A stretch of 64,000 nucleotides of DNA from an uncultured Campylobacter sp. (GTDB lineage Bacteria; Campylobacterota; Campylobacteria; Campylobacterales; Campylobacteraceae), in contig NZ_CALKZP010000050.1 of the NCBI RefSeq assembly GCF_938002845.1, positions 62,001-126,000 on the forward strand, written 5' to 3'. Numbering within the stretch: position 1 is the stretch's first letter; each line of letters begins with the position of its first letter. Shown here piece by piece: positions 45,417 through 53,987 of this stretch. The notes beneath the pieces are model-generated. The model saw nothing but the letters and a program-made list of their open reading frames with translations. It searched no databases and had not been told where the DNA came from. A program made the translations under genes and the position numbers.

Positions 45417-45863
45417 ATGGCGTTTGAAAATGCTATCATCACTAAAAAGGATGATGAAAAGTACGGGTTGAGTAAAATTTTTTATCAATATAGTCCGTAT
45501 TATGAAGAACTACCTAGAAATTTTGTTGTTGATAGACAAAAAGATATTTGGTTTCTTTTAATTAAAAGACTACCAAATGAAGGGTATGATTATGGTTATG
45601 GGAGCAAAAAGCTATGGAGGCTTTATATTCAAGGAAATAATTTAGATATTCTTTTGGACTACGAATATGATCAAGAAGTGGATGGACGCAAATTTCAAAG
45701 GGTGTGGAAAATTATCGAGGTAAATGTTATAAATTCTATTATTCCAGATAATGAAGTTATTAAAATATTGAGAGATATTTTGATTGATTTTAAATTTAGA
45801 CCAGGCTGGGAGGATAAGGATGATTTTAGTGTAGCGTTAATAGATGTAAGAAAGGAAAAATAA
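45417..45863 (+). CDS. Small soluble protein, tandem paralogue A
   Basis: 148 residues with a very strong ribosome site. It shares a pattern with the next gene: MAF start, I-x-K-x-D-x-EKYG near residue 10, ELP, then VDRQKDIWF near residue 42 and a hydrophobic beta strand. There is no signal peptide or membrane segment. AT-rich compared with queC and tsaD. I do not recognise a family. Small acidic cytosolic paralogues in tandem are often immunity proteins of contact-dependent or polymorphic toxins, but no toxin gene is nearby, so this is only a suggestion. Confidence 0.65.
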   Translation: MAFENAIITKKDDEKYGLSKIFYQYSPYYEELPRNFVVDRQKDIWFLLIKRLPNEGYDYGYGSKKLWRLYIQGNNLDILLDYEYDQEVDGRKFQRVWKIIEVNVINSIIPDNEVIKILRDILIDFKFRPGWEDKDDFSVALIDVRKEK

Positions 45864-45864
45864 A

Positions 45865-46347
45865 ATGGCATTCGTAGCAGAATATATCTCTAAAGAGGAT
45901 ATTGAGAAATATGGCGTTATTGACATAGTAAATAGCTCCAGGGCAAATTTTGGTGAACTTCCATTGGGCGATCAACGTATAGAGCAGCTTGATTGGGTCA
46001 TCGATAGGCAGAGGGATATTTGGTTTATCTTTGTGTGTGATCCGCACTTACCGGATCCGCGAGATGGATTTACGGGTGAGGAGATTTATATTTTATGTTA
46101 TAAGGGAAATGTTATTGAGCTTGATATAAGGCGAATTTACGACGAAACTACCAGTAAAATGCTAGTCGATAATCCGTTTTTTATCAAATATAAGTTAGAA
46201 AGTATAAATTCCAGCACTTACGGAATTTCTTTAGATGAGCTCTATAAGGTGCTTGGTGAAGCTTTAATAGAATATGGCGAAAGCGGTATACACGGTAGAA
46301 AGTTCTTGCCAAAAGAACACGAAGTCGTAACTTTCCTGCACGATTAA
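45865..46347 (+). CDS. Small soluble protein, tandem paralogue B
   Basis: 160 residues, starting 2 bases after paralogue A. Shared landmarks are MAFVAEYISKEDIEKYGVID, ELP, VIDRQRDIWFIFV and the later position of a Tyr/Leu-rich strand. The C-terminus differs (GISLDELYKVLGEALIEYGE). No signal peptide or known motif. The two genes probably arose by duplication and diverged considerably. Function unknown. Confidence 0.65.
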   Translation: MAFVAEYISKEDIEKYGVIDIVNSSRANFGELPLGDQRIEQLDWVIDRQRDIWFIFVCDPHLPDPRDGFTGEEIYILCYKGNVIELDIRRIYDETTSKMLVDNPFFIKYKLESINSSTYGISLDELYKVLGEALIEYGESGIHGRKFLPKEHEVVTFLHD

Positions 46348-46618
46348 GAAAGTGCAAAAAATGACAAGCTAACAAAACTGATCAAAATTTAGCAGACATT
46401 GCAAGCAGCGAGGATGTGCAACGGTAGCGGCACCGATGACGGTGCGAGCATGAAAGAGATTTAACAAAACGTGGCGCTAGCCTTAAACGCGATATGTAAA
46501 TTCAAAGCGAAATTTATCCAAAACCTAACCGTGAGCGAGCGCGAGATAAAATTTTACTCAAACGCCCAATGCGCGAGAATTCGCTAGCGGGCGCAGACTA
46601 TTTGTAAATTTTAAAATT

Positions 46619-47626
46619 TCACTCAAATGCCGAGCGTAGATTTAGATGCGGAACGATTTGCAGTTCTGCGGGTGCCGTGAACTCTTTTTTACGCAGCTTT
46701 TCTATCGCTGCGCGCGCGATCATGGCGGCATTGTCGGAGCAAAATTTCATCGGCGCGAAAAGTATCTCGCAGCCCGCCCGCTCGCACAGATCCGTTAGAA
46801 GTCCGCGCAGGTGCAGGTTTGCGCTCGCTCCGCCCACGACGCCGAAGCGCGTAAAGCGGCGCAGCTCAAAGATCCGCTGCAATTTATCCAGTATGTGCGC
46901 GCACGCCGCATCCTCAAAGCAGCGCGCCAGATCGCGCATCGCCTGCTCATCCAGCTCGCCCGCCTCTTTTAGCTTCTCTATCTGCACGCGCACGGCGTTT
47001 TTAAGCCCCGAAAAGCTATACTCCAGCCGCCTGTCGCCCCTTAGCGGTACGGGCAGTTCAAACCTCGGCTCGCCGCCTTTTGCAAGCTCCTCGATGAGCG
47101 CGCCGCCCGGGTAGCCGAGACCCAGCATTTTGGCGATCTTATCGAAGCTCTCGCCGAAGCTGTCGTCGCCCGTGGTCGCTAAAATTTCGATACCCCCCGC
47201 CGCGTCGATATCCAAAACCATCGTGTGTCCGCCGCTAACGAGCAAAACGCCCATCGGGAATCGCGCCTCGCCGTGCAAAAACAGCGAGTAAATGTGGCCT
47301 ATGAGATGATTTACGCCGATGAGCGGCAAATTTAGCGCGAGTGCGAGCGCTTTTGCCATATTCACGCCGCCGATCAGGCTCACGCTAAGCCCTGGGGTAT
47401 TGGTCGCTGCGACGGCGCTAAGCTCGCTAAAATAGGGCTTTGCACGCTGTAAAATCCGCGGCAGCGCCTCCGTATGCAGCCTCGCGGCAAGCTCGGGCAC
47501 GACGCCGCCGTATTTGGCGTGCTCGGCCTCCTGGCTTATTTTTTCGTAAAATTTCAGCTCGAAACTGCGCTCATCCATCACCGCGACCGAGCTGTCGTCG
47601 CAGCTGCTCTCAATAGCAAGTATCAC
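46619..47626 (-). CDS. tsaD: tRNA N6-adenosine threonylcarbamoyltransferase
   Basis: 335 residues. The ASKHA fold starts with ILAIESSCDDSSVAVMD; the iron-binding His pair is in GVNHLIGHIYSLF near residue 105, preceded by GGVVPELAARLH and followed by LLVSGGHTMV. The second ATP motif VVGGASANLHLR and CSDNAAMIA are at the C-terminus. With TsaB, TsaC and TsaE it forms t6A37 in ANN-decoding tRNAs. Normal length; start confirmed by the short N-terminus. Single gene on this strand. Confidence 0.95.
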   Translation of the reverse strand: MILAIESSCDDSSVAVMDERSFELKFYEKISQEAEHAKYGGVVPELAARLHTEALPRILQRAKPYFSELSAVAATNTPGLSVSLIGGVNMAKALALALNLPLIGVNHLIGHIYSLFLHGEARFPMGVLLVSGGHTMVLDIDAAGGIEILATTGDDSFGESFDKIAKMLGLGYPGGALIEELAKGGEPRFELPVPLRGDRRLEYSFSGLKNAVRVQIEKLKEAGELDEQAMRDLARCFEDAACAHILDKLQRIFELRRFTRFGVVGGASANLHLRGLLTDLCERAGCEILFAPMKFCSDNAAMIARAAIEKLRKKEFTAPAELQIVPHLNLRSAFE

Positions 47627-47856
47627 ACAAAATCCTTAAAATTTTTCGCTCATTATACTCAAAAATCGGCGCAGATGAAATTTTAAAATTTAAAACGGCG
47701 CGCTTTAAATTTTGTCTTTGTCGCGACGTACTTCCGCTCGCGGGGCAAAATTTTAAAATGCGTCGTTCGGCTCGGTCGCAGTTTGTCTGCCGCGGCGGAT
47801 AAAATTTTAAATAGATGAAATTTTGGCAGTCGAAATTTAGCGGGCAAATTTAAAAA

Positions 47857-47885
47857 GGCCTTTGGATTTTAAAGCTCCAAAGGCC
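47857..47885 (-). terminator. Rho-independent terminator of the creD-like gene
   Basis: GGCCTTTGGA and TCCAAAGGCC form a perfect 10-bp stem with a 9-base loop; on the minus strand it is followed by TTTTTAAATTT. It stands about 35 bases downstream of the gene end. Confidence 0.85.
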
Positions 47886-47917
47886 ATTGCGATTAAATTT
47901 AGCGGCAAATTTAAAGG

Positions 47918-49312
47918 CTAAATTTCGGGCTCTTGCTCTTGTTTTTTCTCGCCGCTTGGGATCGCGGTGTCGTACCAATCGAGCTTGCGCGTAAAATACA
48001 TTACCAAAGAAATCACCGCGAAGATCATCAAACTTCCCATTAATAGGGCGTAGTCTTCGGAATTTAAGATAACATAGAGGATCGCATATGAAACGAGCTG
48101 AACGCAAGTGATGAAAACGCCCCAGCGCGCGCCTTTGAAAATCGCGCTTGCGTAGAAAAATACTATCGCGCTTACCGCGATCGCCGAGATAGCGTAGCTG
48201 ATCGCAAAGCCGATGTGTTCGGAGAGCGAGAGCACAAGCAGGTAGAAAACGACGTCCTCAAGTCCTATTAATAGGTATTGGATCGGGTGGATGCGCTCGT
48301 GAGTATAAACCTCGCACAAAAAGATCGCTAAAAACGGCACCGCTAAGAATAACAACGCGTAATCCGTGCAGCGCTTAATCAGCGAGTAGTTGTTCACGGG
48401 CTCGATGAAGCCGATACTTACGGCGTCGTTTCTATCGTCGTAGCTGCGCCGGCTCGTCATCGCAATCTGCGTGTCTTGATCTGCTAGCCACGCAGGAGCA
48501 ATGCCCGCGGCTAAGCCTGTAACTTCCCACGAAGCTTTAAAGCCGCTAGCGCTTACCTCGCGCGATTTGGCGATAAAGCCGCCGCCAAAGCTAGGCGATG
48601 ACCAAGTAGAGCTAATTTCAAAACGGCTATTTTGTGCGATCGGAGCTAGATGAAGCGCCTCGCCGCCTTGGATTTTAAGCGTACCGCTGATGCTAAAATC
48701 AGACGACAGCGCGGAAGCGGGGAGCTTGTAGATTAGGCTTCGATCAAAAATTTTAGCTTCGGTGTTGCCGTGATATTGCTTAAGCTCCTTGCCGTTTAAG
48801 CTTAAAGCGGGGGAGGCGGTGAAAGATTTTTGATTGCCTACGCCGAGCACTAGCACGGCTTCGTCGAAATTTAGCCGCGCAGGATCGACGCCGAGCTCGG
48901 TATAGTTTATCGCCTCAAAGTCCGCCTTAAGCGCAAAATCGCCGTTATATATCGGAACGCGAAAAATCCCGCGCTTTAGATAGGTGGGGTCGATCTCCGC
49001 CGCGAGAGAGTAGTTTTTAGGTACGATGATGAAATTTTTCTCTACGCGCCTTTTTATGAGCTCGTTGTTGCTTTTATCTATCGCTTCGATTATCTCTGCG
49101 TAGGGCACGACGATCGCGAGACCCTGGATTTGCAGCTCGCCGCCCACCGGTGTGAGGATCGAATCCTGCGCGAGCTGCTTGGTTTCGGAGCGCGAGTAGG
49201 TAAGATTATCGATAAAGCTTAGTGGGATTAGCAGCAGCAAAAGCAGCACTAAAACTATGAACGGTTTCGTCCAAAATGCCCCGCGAATGGCATTTTTAGT
49301 AGAATTTAACAA
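47918..49312 (-). CDS. creD: CreD-family inner-membrane protein
   Basis: 464 residues. One N-terminal membrane segment (FIVLVLLLLLLIPLSFIDNL) precedes a large periplasmic domain (SRSETKQLAQDSILTPVGGE; ALSLNGKELKQYHGN), then about five C-terminal membrane segments beginning VNNYSLIKRCTDYALLFLAV with YTHERIHPIQYLLIGLEDVV. This is the whole CreD/Inner-membrane-CreD architecture. In enterobacteria CreD belongs to the CreBC regulon and affects envelope integrity and beta-lactam response; no creBC genes are present here. A strong terminator follows. Confidence 0.88.
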   Translation of the reverse strand: MLNSTKNAIRGAFWTKPFIVLVLLLLLLIPLSFIDNLTYSRSETKQLAQDSILTPVGGELQIQGLAIVVPYAEIIEAIDKSNNELIKRRVEKNFIIVPKNYSLAAEIDPTYLKRGIFRVPIYNGDFALKADFEAINYTELGVDPARLNFDEAVLVLGVGNQKSFTASPALSLNGKELKQYHGNTEAKIFDRSLIYKLPASALSSDFSISGTLKIQGGEALHLAPIAQNSRFEISSTWSSPSFGGGFIAKSREVSASGFKASWEVTGLAAGIAPAWLADQDTQIAMTSRRSYDDRNDAVSIGFIEPVNNYSLIKRCTDYALLFLAVPFLAIFLCEVYTHERIHPIQYLLIGLEDVVFYLLVLSLSEHIGFAISYAISAIAVSAIVFFYASAIFKGARWGVFITCVQLVSYAILYVILNSEDYALLMGSLMIFAVISLVMYFTRKLDWYDTAIPSGEKKQEQEPEI

Positions 49313-49656
49313 AGGCTCTCCTTTTAAGTAGAATTTAAAACAGAATTTTAACGATGAAGAGTAAACGGACGGCGCTTTAAGCGGGAGGAATTTTATAAAT
49401 TCTAAACGAACTTCGGATGTGAAGCGCTGCGGATATCGCTTTTAATTTTGGGGATTTTGCCGTAAGCTAGAATTTCATTGCGAATGAGAATTTTACGAGA
49501 AAAATTTTTGTTAGTAGAATTTAAAAGCTTGAAATTCTAAGTCTAAGAATTTCAAATTTACAAAGCCCTAGGAATTTTGAAATTCCAAGGGCTTTGAATT
49601 TTTAAAATTTCGCCGCTTTAGCGTGCAAAATTTCGTACCGTCATCTCGCGTAAGCT
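49313..49656. other. Intergenic region between creD and the TonB-dependent receptor
   Basis: About 340 bases with no gene, containing the creD leader, many GAATTTT/AAATTCT words on both strands and one hairpin listed separately. Confidence 0.5.
49562..49595 (-). terminator. Hairpin, probable terminator of the receptor gene
   Basis: AAAGCCCT-A-GGAATTT pairs with AAATTCC-A-AGGGCTTT around a 2-base loop, with one A-A mismatch. It lies about 60 bases downstream of the minus-strand receptor gene; the trailing tract is TTTGTAAATTTG, so termination may be weak. Confidence 0.6.
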
Positions 49657-51726
49657 TTAAAATTTATACGCCACGCTTAGCTTGAAATTTCGTCCAGGCT
49701 CCCAGTCGATAGCATTTGAATCTCCGGTGAAATCGGTACTGCGCTGCGAGTGCGATGCGTAGGCTTTATCAAAGAGATTGTAAACGCCCGCGTTGATCTC
49801 AAGCCCTTTAAATCGCCCACTATCCGGAGCGTAGGTCACATATAGATCGTGAACCGCGTAGCTAGGCACTTTTGTTTTTTCGTCGCTATTTGCGGAGGCT
49901 ACGTTTTTGGAGTTGAAAAATAGTAAGTTATAGCCCAGCAGTAGATCCGCCGCAGAGATTGCGTACTCGGCATTGAAGGTGTATTTATCGCCATAGTCGC
50001 GGTAGCCGATGATGTTTGAGCTTAGATAGCCCGAGCCGCTGCGCACGCGGTCTTTATATTCTACGTGCTGGTGGGTGTAACCCGCAGCAAGGCTCAAATC
50101 ATCTAATATCAATCTTGCGAAAAGCTCGACGCCGTCAATGTCCGCGCCGCCTGCATTAGCCCTGCATAAGGTATTTGCTGCTCCTCCCGGGCAGCCGATA
50201 ACGCCGCCGCGAGCATTGTTATCTACGATGAGATTTTTATATTCCGTCCTGAAATACTTCGCAGTTAGGCTTACCGAGGAATTCTCTCCTAGCTCGCTTT
50301 CGTAGCGACCGCCTATTTCGTAGGCGTTGCCCGTAGTGGCTTTTAAATTTTCGTTAGCCATCCAGCTTAGCGGTCTGCCACGGCTAGTGCCCGCAGCCAT
50401 CATGCTCTCCATTACGTCGGGTCCTCTAAATACTCGCGCATAGCTCGCAAATGCCCCAAATCCAGCGCCAATCTCGTAATCAAGCGCCAAGGCGGGGCTT
50501 ACTTCGTCAAATTTATATTTGTAGCTAGAGATATTAGCGCCTCTGCCGTTATAAGTCTTTAGCTCGTGCCTTTCGTAGCGCACGCCGGGAGTTACCGTAA
50601 GCCCGCCGTAGCGCATAGCATCCTCGATATAAAAGCTATAATTATCGACCTTTTCGGGGCGTAGATTGCCGGGCTTAACGTAGTTTTCGGAGCGGTAGTA
50701 ATCAAAGCCATAACGCAACGTATGCGCTAAATCGCCCGTTTCAAATTTACTCTTAGCGCCGATTTTGCTGCCTTTGGTCTCGACGCCCCATTTTACGTTC
50801 GTTGAAGTCGATCCGATGCGTTGATGTTTGGTGTAATATCCCGTGATGTCGAGTTCTAGCAAGTCGCTTGGATTATACGTGTATTTGATCGTGTGCGTAT
50901 CGCGCTCGTATTTGTGGTTATCCAGCTGTCCGTTCAGCCAAGAGCCGAATTCCGGTCGCAGCGGATAGAGACCTTTATACTGCATATGCTCGGTAGATAG
51001 TGAAATTTTATGGAAATCCAAAAAGCTATAGCCCGCCTTGAATAGATAATTTATATCGTTGCCATCACCGCCCGTAGGTTTGCCATTGCCGGATTCGCCG
51101 AAGCCGTATCCGTAGTGCTTAAACGCAGCAAGCATATCTAGGCTATCAAACGCCCTGCCATAAAGCATCGCGCTTTGCGAATAGCCTTCGTTATTGCTTG
51201 TATAGCCCACTTTGAGCTTGGCGCCTATATCCTGACCCTTTTCGAGCAGGTCGTTGGCATCCACAGTCTTAAAAGCTACCGAGCCACCCAAGGCGCCCGA
51301 GCCGTTCACGACCGAGCGCGCGCCGACATCGATCTCTACGGCTTTGATAAGATCCGGATCGATTAGTAAATCGGCGTTGTGGTGGAAGGTATTGCCGTTT
51401 TGTTTCGCGCCGTCAATCGTGATATTTAGACCGCGATCGCTCACGCCGCGCATATAAATTTTTTGATTCATGCCGTTGGTGCCGCCCACATAAACGCCTG
51501 GGATGTCGCGAAATACATCTTTGATGAGCGTAGCGTTGCGAGTATTGATTTTGATATCATCCACGGTGCTAGGTGTGCTAGAATCGCTAGTAACTTCGAT
51601 TACGTCCAGGCTTTGCCTATTTGAATCTTTGCTTTTGGATACGTCCGTAGCGCTTGATTTCTCGTCTGCTTGTGCGCTTAAGCAAAGAACTGCGCACAAG
51701 GACAAAGCCAGATGAAATTTTTTCAT
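49657..51726 (-). CDS. TonB-dependent outer-membrane receptor, heme/hemoglobin type
   Basis: 689 residues with a signal peptide (KKFHLALSLCAVLCLSAQAD) and a likely TonB box (DVIEVTSD). The plug domain has LIKDVFRDIPGVYVGGTNG, IYMRGVSDRGLNITIDGAKQ and GSGALGGSVAFKT followed by DANDLL, the pattern of the hemoglobin/transferrin receptor subfamily. The barrel has FRGP and NENL where heme receptors have FRAP and NPNL, with a His-containing plug segment (FHHNADLL). It ends in YKF, a proper outer-membrane C-terminus. It probably imports heme iron. Divergent from exbB-exbD-tonB; the shared upstream region carries Fur-like boxes. The substrate is inferred. Confidence 0.85.
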   Translation of the reverse strand: MKKFHLALSLCAVLCLSAQADEKSSATDVSKSKDSNRQSLDVIEVTSDSSTPSTVDDIKINTRNATLIKDVFRDIPGVYVGGTNGMNQKIYMRGVSDRGLNITIDGAKQNGNTFHHNADLLIDPDLIKAVEIDVGARSVVNGSGALGGSVAFKTVDANDLLEKGQDIGAKLKVGYTSNNEGYSQSAMLYGRAFDSLDMLAAFKHYGYGFGESGNGKPTGGDGNDINYLFKAGYSFLDFHKISLSTEHMQYKGLYPLRPEFGSWLNGQLDNHKYERDTHTIKYTYNPSDLLELDITGYYTKHQRIGSTSTNVKWGVETKGSKIGAKSKFETGDLAHTLRYGFDYYRSENYVKPGNLRPEKVDNYSFYIEDAMRYGGLTVTPGVRYERHELKTYNGRGANISSYKYKFDEVSPALALDYEIGAGFGAFASYARVFRGPDVMESMMAAGTSRGRPLSWMANENLKATTGNAYEIGGRYESELGENSSVSLTAKYFRTEYKNLIVDNNARGGVIGCPGGAANTLCRANAGGADIDGVELFARLILDDLSLAAGYTHQHVEYKDRVRSGSGYLSSNIIGYRDYGDKYTFNAEYAISAADLLLGYNLLFFNSKNVASANSDEKTKVPSYAVHDLYVTYAPDSGRFKGLEINAGVYNLFDKAYASHSQRSTDFTGDSNAIDWEPGRNFKLSVAYKF

Positions 51727-51738
51727 ACGAAACTCCTA

Positions 51739-51754
51739 AATGATAATGAGATTA
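51739..51754 (-). promoter_or_regulatory. Fur-box-like element at the receptor leader
   Basis: AATGATAATGAGATTA matches the GATAATGAT-type Fur half-sites and lies directly upstream of the receptor's AGGAG ribosome site. A second candidate, TTATATTAATTATCAA, is at 51791-51806. Confidence 0.5.
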
Positions 51755-51846
51755 AAAAACGGTAATTAATATAAAATTAATCCTTTATTTTATATTAATT
51801 ATCAAGACATTTTAAAATCATTAGAATTTTATCTCCGAATGCTTTG

Positions 51847-51873
51847 TTATCATTAAATAAAGCTAAATGATAA
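51847..51873 (+). promoter_or_regulatory. Inverted repeat, Fur-box-like, in the shared receptor/exbB upstream region
   Basis: TTATCATT (51847-51854) and AATGATAA (51866-51873) are perfect inverted repeats 11 bases apart. The elements are AT-rich and placed as expected for iron control of both divergent units. Confidence 0.5.
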
Positions 51874-51999
51874 AATATAATTTAAATATCGCTCATCAAA
51901 ATTTTAGTAAAAATTAAATCTACTTTTGATAAAATCGCTCATTTTTTAGCAAATGGATCTGCTAAATTTATAAAATTTTAAAATTCTTAAGGAGAGCTT

Positions 52000-52428
52000 A
52001 TGGGCATTATGGAATTTTTGGCGCATTACGTGGATTACATTATCTTTGCAATCCTCGGATTTATGAGCTTTTTAGTCGTGTGGTTTACTATCGAAAGGCT
52101 GCTTTTTTATTCGAAGGTTAAGGCGAGCAATTACAAAAGCAAGGCGCTTTACGAAGAGGCTCTGACAAAAAATCTAACGACGCTTTACATCGTTTATTCA
52201 AATGCCCCGTATATCGGTCTTTTAGGTACTGTCATCGGCATTATGATCACCTTTTTTGATATGAGTACCGCAAGCGGTATCGATACCAAGGCTATCATGC
52301 AAGGTCTCTCGCTTGCCCTTAAAGCTACGGCTACCGGTCTAGTCGTCGCCGTACCTACGCTCATCATCTACAACGGTTTCGTCCGCAAGGTAGATGTGCT
52401 TCTAAACCGCTACGATGAGGTTAAATAA
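52000..52428 (+). CDS. exbB: ExbB-family proton channel subunit
   Basis: 142 residues, the short Campylobacterota type. Three membrane segments: YIIFAILGFMSFLVVWFTIE, YIGLLGTVIGIMITFFDM and LKATATGLVVAVPTLIIYNG. The family motifs GLLGTVIGI and ATGLVVAVP are clear. With ExbD it forms the proton-driven motor of the inner membrane that energises TonB. Ribosome site AAGGAGA. Immediately followed by exbD with no gap. Confidence 0.92.
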   Translation: MGIMEFLAHYVDYIIFAILGFMSFLVVWFTIERLLFYSKVKASNYKSKALYEEALTKNLTTLYIVYSNAPYIGLLGTVIGIMITFFDMSTASGIDTKAIMQGLSLALKATATGLVVAVPTLIIYNGFVRKVDVLLNRYDEVK

Positions 52429-52812
52429 ATGAGCATTCCTAGACGAGACGGGCTAAATATCGTCCCGTTCATCGACATTATGCTGGTGCTGTTAGCGATC
52501 GTGCTTAGTGTCTCGACTTTCATTGCGCAGGGGCATATTAAGGTAAATCTTCCATCTTCTTCAAGCTCGCAAAACCCGCAAGAGGATAAAAAAGTTACCA
52601 TTAAAGTGGATAGTGAATCTAAAATTTACCTAGACGATATTACAATAAGCGAGGATGAGCTTGAGAAAAAAATTGCCGCACTCGATAAAAACGATCTTGT
52701 CGTATTGAAAAACGATAAAGACTCGAAATTTTCCTCTTTCATTTCTATCATGGATGTCCTAAAAAAGGCGGGCCATGAAAAATTTGCGATCGTGACCGAA
52801 AAAGAGCAATGA
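52429..52812 (+). CDS. exbD: ExbD-family motor subunit
   Basis: 127 residues. The N-terminal GLNIVPFIDIMLVLLAIVLS includes the essential membrane Asp (PFIDIMLVLL). The periplasmic part has KVTIKVDSESKIYLDD and VLKKAGHEKFAIVTEKEQ, as in ExbD/TolR. It starts right after the exbB stop and overlaps tonB by 4 bases (ATGA). Confidence 0.93.
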   Translation: MSIPRRDGLNIVPFIDIMLVLLAIVLSVSTFIAQGHIKVNLPSSSSSQNPQEDKKVTIKVDSESKIYLDDITISEDELEKKIAALDKNDLVVLKNDKDSKFSSFISIMDVLKKAGHEKFAIVTEKEQ

Positions 52813-53657
52813 ATAAAGATAGCGCAATAGGCTTCATTGTATCTTTGGTGCTGCATTGCATCATCGCTGTAGGTGTTTTTGTTCTTTTATCGTCGGCACC
52901 GAAGCCGCCTAGCATGCCCGATATGATAGCCTTTTCTATCGATAGCATAATGGATGAGGCCAAGCAGGGCGATATCTCCGATGAACCCAATATCCCGCCT
53001 CCTTCCGATCAGTCCGAACCGGATCCTGAGCCAGAGCCCACTCCGCCGGAGCCCGAGCCCGAACCGGAACCAACTCCGCCTGAACCGGAGCCAATACCGG
53101 AGCCCGAGCCGATTCCTGAACCGGAGCCTATACCAGAGCCCGTAGTCGAAAAACCAAAACCGGTCGAAAAGCCTAAGCCAAAGCCGGTAGAAAAACCAAA
53201 ACCGGTCGAAAAACCTAAGCCGAAAAAAGAGCATAAAGTTCAAAGCAGCGATAGGAATTTAACGGCGAAGTTTGATCCGACAAAGCCTATTTCACTGGGT
53301 AGCGGCGGGGGCGGCGGTTCCAGTAGCGTAGGTGGTGGTAGCGACGCTATAACAAGCCGCGGAGATCCTAGCAATAGCGATGTCGGCAAGAAAATTTTCG
53401 CCATCATTTCTCGCTACGCGCAGTCGCATTATCCAAAAAATGCGCAACGTATGCGTAAAATCGGCGTCGTAGGCGTGCACTTTACCTATACGGCAAGTGG
53501 CGATGTTAAGGGTCTTCGCGTTACGTCTTCCTCGAATGTCGATTCACTTGATGAGGGCGCATTAAGCGCAGTCGAGCGCACAAAAGGTAGCTTTCCAAAG
53601 GTCGAGAAAGATATGGAATTTAACTTTAGCATAAAGTATACGCTAAATTTCAACTAG
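52809..53657 (+). CDS. tonB: TonB energy transducer
   Basis: 282 residues. One N-terminal membrane segment (FIVSLVLHCIIAVGVFVLLS) with the conserved His of the TonB signal anchor. A long rigid Pro-Glu then Pro-Lys region spans residues ~60-140 (repeats of PEPEP and KPKPVE). A Gly-rich linker (GSGGGGGSSSVGGGS) leads to the C-terminal domain (GVVGVHFTYTASGDVKGLRV; AVERTKGSFPK). It couples the ExbBD motor to outer-membrane receptors such as the divergent one. The regular codons of the Pro-Glu region create a long open frame on the other strand that is not a gene. Confidence 0.93.
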   Translation: MNKDSAIGFIVSLVLHCIIAVGVFVLLSSAPKPPSMPDMIAFSIDSIMDEAKQGDISDEPNIPPPSDQSEPDPEPEPTPPEPEPEPEPTPPEPEPIPEPEPIPEPEPIPEPVVEKPKPVEKPKPKPVEKPKPVEKPKPKKEHKVQSSDRNLTAKFDPTKPISLGSGGGGGSSSVGGGSDAITSRGDPSNSDVGKKIFAIISRYAQSHYPKNAQRMRKIGVVGVHFTYTASGDVKGLRVTSSSNVDSLDEGALSAVERTKGSFPKVEKDMEFNFSIKYTLNFN

Positions 53658-53686
53658 CCTTAAAGCTTCTACTAAAACTTCTGCCG

Positions 53687-53716
53687 GAGCGGTAAAATTT
53701 TAAAAATTCACCGCTC
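53687..53716 (+). terminator. Hairpin after tonB
   Basis: GAGCGGT and ACCGCTC pair (7 bp) around an AAAATTTTAAAAATT-rich loop that can extend the stem. It is followed by TTGCCGCTTTATCTT. Weak T-run, so moderate confidence. Confidence 0.5.
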
Positions 53717-53948
53717 TTGCCGCTTTATCTTAACTCGCAAAATTCCATCTTGGCGAAGTAAAATTTTAAATTCGCCGCTTCTGCCGCGCTAGTTTTTACA
53801 AACGGATTGGCGCCGTGAAATTTAAAATTTAAACGGAGAAAATTATGTCTTTTCAAATTTAGCTAAGCAAGCATCTTAAAGCGTTAAAATTTTAAATTTA
53901 AGCTGCGAAATTGCTAGGAAATTCCACTGATTTTAATGGAATTTTTAC

Positions 53949-53954
53949 TATAAT
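53949..53954 (+). promoter_or_regulatory. -10 box (TATAAT) of the flavoprotein-trpC operon
   Basis: TACTATAATTTC lies 34 bases before the ATG at 53988; ribosome site AAAGGA follows. Confidence 0.6.
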
Positions 53955-53987
53955 TTCGTATGAAATTTAAAAGATTAAAGGAAATTT

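Larger units (their letters stand above)
53658..53987. other. Intergenic region after tonB
   Basis: About 330 bases without a gene. It starts with the tonB terminator candidate, continues with several TAAAATTTTAAA words alternating with GCCGCT-rich phrases, and ends with the promoter of the flavoprotein operon. Confidence 0.5.

Noticed and set aside
46348..46618. Possible gene remnant before tsaD (open stretch read as NVALALNAICKFKAKF)
   Set aside because: About 40 codons with stops on both sides and no recognisable homologue; too little to call a pseudogene.
52887..53243. Long minus-strand open frame opposite tonB
   Set aside because: It is the complement of the Pro-Glu/Pro-Lys codon repeats, giving an Arg/Phe/Leu-rich shadow with no start signals.
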